DNA from: Planctomycetes bacterium UBA1662
GTDB taxonomy: Bacteria; Planctomycetota; UBA8108
Assembly: GCA_002320775.1 (NCBI GenBank)
Contig: DCKY01000197.1
Span: 10,936 to 22,500, forward strand
DNA: 11,565 nucleotides
Direction of reading: 5' to 3'
The translations under genes and the position numbers were made by a program. Each line of letters begins with the position of its first letter. The stretch's first letter is position 1. The notes below the pieces were generated by a model. It was not told where the DNA came from, made no database searches, and worked only from the letters and a program-made list of their open reading frames with translations. Of this stretch, positions 7,000-11,565 are shown in pieces.

Positions 7000-9636
7000 A
7001 TGAAGCCACGCCTTCTTCTATTCCTGCTATCGACCGCCTTCTACATGCTCCCGGCCGCGCTGTCTTCCACCGCGGCTGCCGAACCTGAAGGTGAACGGGT
7101 CAAAACCAGCCTGCAGGTTCTCTACGACTTCAGCTCAACCTCCGGGCCGATCATCAAAGACCGCTCGGGAGCGGGAAAACCGGTGAACCTGGTGATCGGC
7201 GGAGCCAATTCCGTACGCCGGAGCGAAGGCTCACTCGAAGTCCACAGGAAGACCCTGATCCAATCCGGAAAAGAGGCCTCGCGCCTTATCGAATCCATCC
7301 GCCGGTCGGGGGCTGTCTCCATCGAGGCCTGGATTCGCCCTTCAAATACAACCCTAGATGGCCCGGCCCGGATCATCACCCTGTCAGAGAATTCCTCCAA
7401 CCGCAACTTCACCCTCGGGCAGGAGAGAGACCGCTATGTCCTGCGACTGCGAACAACGAAGACAAGCGCCAACGGCCAGCCATCGCTGGACTCCGGCAAC
7501 CGGACCCTCTCCCCCGTCCTGACTCATGTCATCTATACGCGCGCGCGCGGCGGCCTCGCGCGGATCTATATCAATGGTAAGAAGAACGTTGAAAAGAACA
7601 TCGGCGGCAATCCTTCGAACTGGAATGGAGCCTATCGATTGGCGCTCGGCGATGAGCTCTCCGGAGGACGGCCCTGGCTCGGCACCTACTACCTCGTGGC
7701 GATCTACAACCGGGACCTCTCCGCCACCGAGGTCGAACGAAATTTCAGGGCGGGACCGGCCGCCGAAGCTTCCCCGGAGCTGGTGGCACGACAGAAGATC
7801 ACCGCGGGCGAGAGGCTCTTTGATCGACACATCGCCCCCCTGCTGTCTCGTCATTGTCTCGAGTGCCACGACTCATCAACACGTAAAGGAAAGCTCGACC
7901 TGTCAGCTAAAGTCCCCGCCCTTGCCGGCGGGAAAAACGGAGAGGTCATCATTCCCGGCCAGGCGACCGAGAGCTCACTGTGGAAGCTGGTCGAAAGCGA
8001 CAAGATGCCGAAGAAGCGCGCCGCGTTGTCAAAAGAAGAAAAGAAGCGCCTGCGGGAATGGATCGACTCAGGGGCGACCTGGGCGGGTGACGAGATCGAT
8101 CCCCTCTCCCATGTGCGCGACAAACGAGCCGGAGGAACCTGGCTGCAACGCCTGACCGTTTCAGAATATATCGAGACCGTGAGAGACTCCCTCGGCGTTG
8201 ACGTGGCGAAAGAAGCCCGCGAGATCCTGCCCCGGGATCAGCGAGCCGATGGCTTCAGCAATACCGCCTACAACCTCACCGTCGACCTCAAACACGTGGA
8301 ATCCTACGCCAGGCTGGCGCGGATCATCGTCGAGAAGATGGATGTGTTGAAATTCTCGGCGCGCTTCTCTAAAAAACAGAGGCTCATCGATGATGACATG
8401 CGCGAGCTGATCGCGAAGATGGGTCGGTGGGTCCTGCGTGGTCCGCTCGAGGAGCGTGAGGTCGTCTCCTACCGCGGAATCTCTACCACCGTTGCCAGCG
8501 CCGGCGGAGATTTCAGGGAATGCGTCGAGCTCATGATCGAGGCCATGCTCCAGTCGCCGCGCTTCATCTACAGGGTTGAAAACCAGCGCGGTGATGGACA
8601 GCTGTGGCCGACTGGAGACTACGAGCTCGCCTCCCGCCTGAGCTATATCCTCTGGGGCAGCTCACCCGACGAGGAGCTGCTGAGAGCCGCAGGAGCTGGA
8701 AAGCTGGCGGACAGGGAGTTCCTCAGCGCCCAGGTCCGGCGCATGCTGGGTGACCCGCGCGCCAGGAGACAATCAGCCCGTTTCATCGACGAGTGGCTGG
8801 ACCTCGGCCGGCTCGAGAATATGGCCCCATCCCGGAAGCTCTTTCCCGGCTGGACCCGGGAGCTCGCGCGGGACATGCGCAGAGAGACCCTGGCCTTTTT
8901 CGATGACGTGGTCTGGCAGCAGAATCGCCCCTTCTGGGATCTGCTCAACGCCCAGGTCACCTTCGCCACCCCACCCCTGGCGAAGCACTACGGCCTCGTA
9001 CCCCTGGGCAAGGGCCTGGAACGCTACGATCTTTCCGCGGTACCCGGCCGAGGAGGCCTGCTGACGCAGGGGAGCCTCCTGAGCATCGGCGGCGACGAGG
9101 CATCGATGGTCACCCGGGGGCTCTTCATCCTCACGGAGCTCCTGCGCGGCAGCGTCAAGGATCCCCCTCCCGGAACGGACACGACACCTGTTCCCGCCAG
9201 GCCGGGCCTGACAAAACGCGCCATCTCCGAAAAGAGAGTCGCTGATGCTTCCTGCGGAGGTTGTCATTCAAAATTCGAGCCGCTCGCCTTCGGTCTCGAA
9301 AAATACGATGGCCTTGGCTCCCGCCACGAAAAGGACGAGCACGGCAATCCCCTGCGAGAGGACGGCAGCATCCCGGTGCCGGGAACGAAAGAGCCTCTTC
9401 ATTACAAGAGCGCGACCGAGCTGATGAACCTGCTTGCCGGAAACGAACGCGTCAGGGAGACATTGATCTGGAAGCTGGCCCAATTCGCGCTGGGACGCCC
9501 GCTCTTTGGCTCGGACAGGCGCCTCGTTGGAGGTATCTACGCCACCGCCCGTAAAAACGGCGGGACCTACCAGGACCTAATGGCTGCAATTATCCTGAGC
9601 GATCTGGTAACATCGACTCGAACAGAGGCCCAATGA
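7000..9636 (+). CDS. Secreted LamG - cytochrome-type CxxCH - DUF1587/1595/1592/1588/1585 protein
   Basis: 878 residues with ATG 7000 and GGAAG 9 bases upstream. A Sec signal peptide (KPR, then a hydrophobic run, cleaved near AAA|EPE at about 27) indicates export. Domains in order are as follows. A LamG/concanavalin-A-like beta-sandwich spans about 33-255 (SIEAWIRPS, RIYINGKK, YYLVAIYNRDLSATEV). A planctomycete-type cytochrome c domain spans about 270-362, with haem motif CLECH at 286-290 and a possible axial Met at M336 (DKMP). DUF1587 spans about 383-450 (RLTVSEYIETVRDSLG). DUF1595 spans about 470-526, DUF1592 about 535-660 (SRLSYILWGSSPDEELL), and DUF1588 about 675-775, which contains a second CxxCH (CGGCH, 752-756). 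DUF1585 spans about 802-872. This cassette is known from PVC bacteria and Myxococcota; its activity is not established, and polymer-related redox chemistry is only a suggestion from the LamG and haem motifs. The stop overlaps the start of the DUF1552 gene (ATGA), so the two are coupled. Confidence 0.93.
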   Translation: MKPRLLLFLLSTAFYMLPAALSSTAAAEPEGERVKTSLQVLYDFSSTSGPIIKDRSGAGKPVNLVIGGANSVRRSEGSLEVHRKTLIQSGKEASRLIESIRRSGAVSIEAWIRPSNTTLDGPARIITLSENSSNRNFTLGQERDRYVLRLRTTKTSANGQPSLDSGNRTLSPVLTHVIYTRARGGLARIYINGKKNVEKNIGGNPSNWNGAYRLALGDELSGGRPWLGTYYLVAIYNRDLSATEVERNFRAGPAAEASPELVARQKITAGERLFDRHIAPLLSRHCLECHDSSTRKGKLDLSAKVPALAGGKNGEVIIPGQATESSLWKLVESDKMPKKRAALSKEEKKRLREWIDSGATWAGDEIDPLSHVRDKRAGGTWLQRLTVSEYIETVRDSLGVDVAKEAREILPRDQRADGFSNTAYNLTVDLKHVESYARLARIIVEKMDVLKFSARFSKKQRLIDDDMRELIAKMGRWVLRGPLEEREVVSYRGISTTVASAGGDFRECVELMIEAMLQSPRFIYRVENQRGDGQLWPTGDYELASRLSYILWGSSPDEELLRAAGAGKLADREFLSAQVRRMLGDPRARRQSARFIDEWLDLGRLENMAPSRKLFPGWTRELARDMRRETLAFFDDVVWQQNRPFWDLLNAQVTFATPPLAKHYGLVPLGKGLERYDLSAVPGRGGLLTQGSLLSIGGDEASMVTRGLFILTELLRGSVKDPPPGTDTTPVPARPGLTKRAISEKRVADASCGGCHSKFEPLAFGLEKYDGLGSRHEKDEHGNPLREDGSIPVPGTKEPLHYKSATELMNLLAGNERVRETLIWKLAQFALGRPLFGSDRRLVGGIYATARKNGGTYQDLMAAIILSDLVTSTRTEAQ

Positions 9637-11057
9637 TGCAACAAAAACCCCTCAGTCGACGCACGATGCTCAAGGGGCTTGGTGGCGCAGCCATCGGCCT
9701 GCCTTTGCTTGAGGAGATGCTCGGGTCCACAGCCTTCGCCGGACGACAGGAGATCCCGGTACGAGCCTTCAACGTCTTTTTCGGACTCGGGATCCCCGCC
9801 CCCCTGCAAACCGAGGGCTTCAAGGGTGTGCTCGAGCCGCTCGAGCCATTGAGCCGTAAGCTGCTCATCATGCGCAACATCGACCAGGTCCGTTGCGATG
9901 AAAAAGGAATCAACGCTCACTTTGACGGCGCCTCGGGCGCCTTTACCGCCGAGGCGCCAAATGGCTCGGCTCGCTCCGGCGGTCCCTCCATCGACCAGGT
10001 GATCCGAAGAGGTCATTATCCCAGGGGGCTCCCTCCCGGCATGGTGCCGACCCTGATCGGAGGAACCTTCTTCCGACGCAGCCGCGTCAGCCGCTTTGTC
10101 CACAGCTACAATCCAGATGGAAGCGTCGCCGCTACGATCCAGGAAAAACCCCGTGATCTCTTCGCGAGAGTCTTTGGAGCAATCAACGCCGAAAAAGATT
10201 CGGATGCCCGACGCCTGCATCTCAAACGCAGCGTCCTCGATTCGGTGGTCGGACAGTACCGGTACTATACCGGCGAAAACTCGCCTCTCGGCGCCGCCTC
10301 CAGGGCGCGCGTGGCGGACCATCTCGACAGGATCCGCGAATACGAGCAGCGCGCCTACAAGATGAAGACCACGGACCCGAGAGCCCCGGAGCTTCCGGAA
10401 CGCTCGAAGCTGAAACATGGCGGCGAGGCGGACCCCGGCGGCGAAGGAATTGATATAACGCTCGAAGAGCTGACCACCGAATGGCGGCTGATGGCTGATC
10501 TCTACGCGCTGGCGATCCAATGCGACCGAACACGTTTCGGCTCCCTAACCTTTCTCGCCGCGGGAGAGCGAATACGGCTCAAGGGCGATTATCGATACGC
10601 CGGGCGGAAGATCTACCAATTCGATGACGCGGCGCAGCACAACCGCTCCGGATCCGGAGGCTGCAGCCACGAATGGTGGCACCAGTTCGACCCGAAGAAG
10701 AAAAACGAGCAGCTGCGTGCGCACGCACACATGAAGATGCGCGAGGTGGCCTATTTCCTCCAGAAAATCGACGGCGAGGATTCCAGGGAGGCTAACGGTA
10801 GAACCATCCTGGAAAACAGCCTCATCACCATCTCCACAGAATCCGGAGATGGACGCCACTCGAATGTAAAGCGTGAGCTCTCGGGCGTATTCCACGCGAT
10901 CTCGAGCGCCGGCGGTCGCTTCAAGACCGGCGAGATCATGGATGTCGGGGCAGAGGGAATCGACCTCTACAACACCCTCCTCGGCGGAATGAAGGTTCCC
11001 GGGCGCCTGGGCCCCCCGAAGCGCGAAGCGCGGCCTGTAGACAGGATCCGCGCCTGA
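9633..11057 (+). CDS. DUF1552 family protein with Tat signal
   Basis: 474 residues, near the usual length of the family. The N-terminus shows a twin-arginine motif SRRTMLK (residues 8-14), a hydrophobic stretch GLGGAAIGLPLL, and an AFA end, so it is probably exported folded through Tat. The body matches DUF1552 (FFGLGIPAP near the start, RNIDQVRCDEKG, GGPSIDQVI, LYALAIQCDRTRFGSLTF, SGGCSHEWWHQF, NSLITISTESGDGRHSNV and a YNTLLGGMKV ending). DUF1552 has no assigned reaction; conserved His, Asp and Glu residues in HEWWHQF and TESGDGRH would suit metal binding, but that is inference. The ATG overlaps the preceding TGA in ATGATG; a second ATG follows at once and could be used instead. DUF1552 genes are well known directly beside DUF1592-type genes, which supports joint function. 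The Sec-plus-Tat pairing suggests assembly outside the cytoplasm. Confidence 0.93.
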   Translation: MMQQKPLSRRTMLKGLGGAAIGLPLLEEMLGSTAFAGRQEIPVRAFNVFFGLGIPAPLQTEGFKGVLEPLEPLSRKLLIMRNIDQVRCDEKGINAHFDGASGAFTAEAPNGSARSGGPSIDQVIRRGHYPRGLPPGMVPTLIGGTFFRRSRVSRFVHSYNPDGSVAATIQEKPRDLFARVFGAINAEKDSDARRLHLKRSVLDSVVGQYRYYTGENSPLGAASRARVADHLDRIREYEQRAYKMKTTDPRAPELPERSKLKHGGEADPGGEGIDITLEELTTEWRLMADLYALAIQCDRTRFGSLTFLAAGERIRLKGDYRYAGRKIYQFDDAAQHNRSGSGGCSHEWWHQFDPKKKNEQLRAHAHMKMREVAYFLQKIDGEDSREANGRTILENSLITISTESGDGRHSNVKRELSGVFHAISSAGGRFKTGEIMDVGAEGIDLYNTLLGGMKVPGRLGPPKREARPVDRIRA

Positions 11058-11067
11058 GCATCACAGA

Positions 11068-11095
11068 CACGCGGCCTGAAAAAGATCAGGGCGTG
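11068..11095. terminator. Possible hairpin between convergent genes
   Basis: CACGC (11068-11072) and CCTGA (11075-11079) pair with TCAGG (11086-11090) and GCGTG (11091-11095), giving ten pairs with a GG bulge and an AAAAGA loop. It sits between the convergent DUF1552 gene and the gene ending at 11086, and overlaps that gene's stop codon. No U-tract follows on either strand, so a terminator role is uncertain. Confidence 0.35.
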
Positions 11096-11565
11096 GCCGT
11101 CTCGAGCTGGAGGTCGAAGTAGACATCGCTGGAGCCCTCGGCGTTGTTGATCAACACCGAGACAATATTCCCATCTTGCTTGATGAGCCCGGCGGCGATC
11201 TCAACGGTACGGTTCCAGTACTTGGCCTCGTGATTGGCCTCTTCCTTATCGACCTGCTTACCATTGATCCAGACCACAGCGGAATCATCCGAGGCCACCA
11301 GCAGCTTGAACTTCTTCTTGCTGTCGATGATCTTCTTGTCGACCTTGAACTTCCTGCGAAAGAGAATCGCCTGGCCCTTGATCTCGAGGATCTTCCCCTT
11401 CTTCTTGACCACATCGGCCTCGCCGTAGCCAAGAGGCGCCTTGCCCTTGGCCCACTTGCCATCATCGAAGGCCACCTTGAGCCAATCCTCTCCCTTGATT
11501 TCGCTGGCGGGAACGAAGCTCCAACCATCGGTTGACTGGGCAATGACGACCACCGGCTTTTCGGG
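11086..11565 (-). CDS. C-terminal part of a protein with a galactose-binding-like jelly-roll domain (partial)
   Basis: The frame is open to the window edge (in-frame codons Pro-Glu-Lys-Pro precede the GTG at 11553), so this is most likely the C-terminal 159 residues of a larger protein and not a gene starting at 11553. The visible part reads as one beta-sandwich domain: GWSFVPASEI, FDDGKWAKGKAPLGYGEADV, then ILFRRKFKVD, LLVASDDSAVVWINGKQVD, a W-containing strand, VEIAAGLIKQDGNIVSVLIN and DVYFDLQLE. This pattern of an Asp-rich loop before VWINGK and a late YFDLQLE strand is typical of galactose-binding-like or sialate-esterase-associated C-terminal domains of secreted planctomycete and verrucomicrobial proteins. 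The catalytic or main domain lies outside the window and cannot be named. It converges on the DUF1552 gene with a 28-base gap. Confidence 0.75.
   Translation of the reverse strand, partial: PEKPVVVIAQSTDGWSFVPASEIKGEDWLKVAFDDGKWAKGKAPLGYGEADVVKKKGKILEIKGQAILFRRKFKVDKKIIDSKKKFKLLVASDDSAVVWINGKQVDKEEANHEAKYWNRTVEIAAGLIKQDGNIVSVLINNAEGSSDVYFDLQLETATP

Noticed and set aside
9567..10520. 317-codon minus-strand open frame
   Set aside because: It is antisense to the DUF1552 gene (and the end of the DUF1592-type gene) in GC-rich DNA. The plus-strand product has a Tat signal and full family match; the antisense product has no recognisable domain.
11086..11553. Complete small gene starting at GTG 11553
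   Set aside because: The frame stays open to the window edge with coding-like codons and no ribosome site, and the domain is usually C-terminal in larger secreted proteins, so it was called partial.
1..11565. Mobile elements, phage genes, CRISPR arrays or defence modules
   Set aside because: No transposase or integrase motifs, no regularly spaced repeats, no terminal inverted repeats and no composition break were seen. The tRNA has a terminator and no nearby integrase, so it does not look like an insertion site.

Overview
The window looks like ordinary chromosomal DNA from a GC-rich environmental bacterium, most likely a member of the Planctomycetota or a PVC relative. That assignment is an inference. 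It rests on a secreted cytochrome/DUF1587-DUF1595-DUF1592-DUF1588-DUF1585 protein paired with a Tat-exported DUF1552 protein, on a secreted von Willebrand A protein, and on a jelly-roll domain fragment of the kind common in large secreted planctomycete proteins. The first two families also occur in Verrucomicrobiota and Myxococcota.

The left half (about 29-6562) is read entirely on the minus strand. In transcription order it holds a ComF-family phosphoribosyltransferase, a DUF4416 protein, the complete glutamyl/aspartyl-tRNA amidotransferase set gatC-gatA-gatB, and a secreted vWA protein. gatC and gatA overlap or nearly abut, and gatA/gatB overlap in TGATG, so the three GatCAB subunits should be made together. 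A plausible sigma70-type promoter sits about 80 bases upstream of gatC. GatCAB makes Gln-tRNA(Gln) and/or Asn-tRNA(Asn) by transamidation, so this block is translation housekeeping.

The middle (about 6563-6999) is a divergent control region. It carries a good promoter with an extended -10, an elongator tRNA-Met(CAU) with encoded CCA, and a strong intrinsic terminator directly after it, all on the plus strand.

The right half (7000-11057) is a two-gene plus-strand operon coupled by ATGA. It encodes an 878-residue secreted protein (LamG-like domain, one cytochrome-type CxxCH domain, then the DUF1587-to-DUF1585 cassette) and a 474-residue DUF1552 protein with a Tat signal. Their paired export suggests a shared extracytoplasmic, possibly redox-linked or polymer-related role, but the function is not known. 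A convergent gene on the minus strand, cut by the right edge, ends with a galactose-binding-like jelly-roll domain.

No mobile element, CRISPR array, phage gene or defence system was seen. I do not find strong evidence of a new system. The most worthwhile leads are the LamG-cytochrome-DUF1592/DUF1552 pair and the vWA and DUF4416 genes flanking gatCAB.
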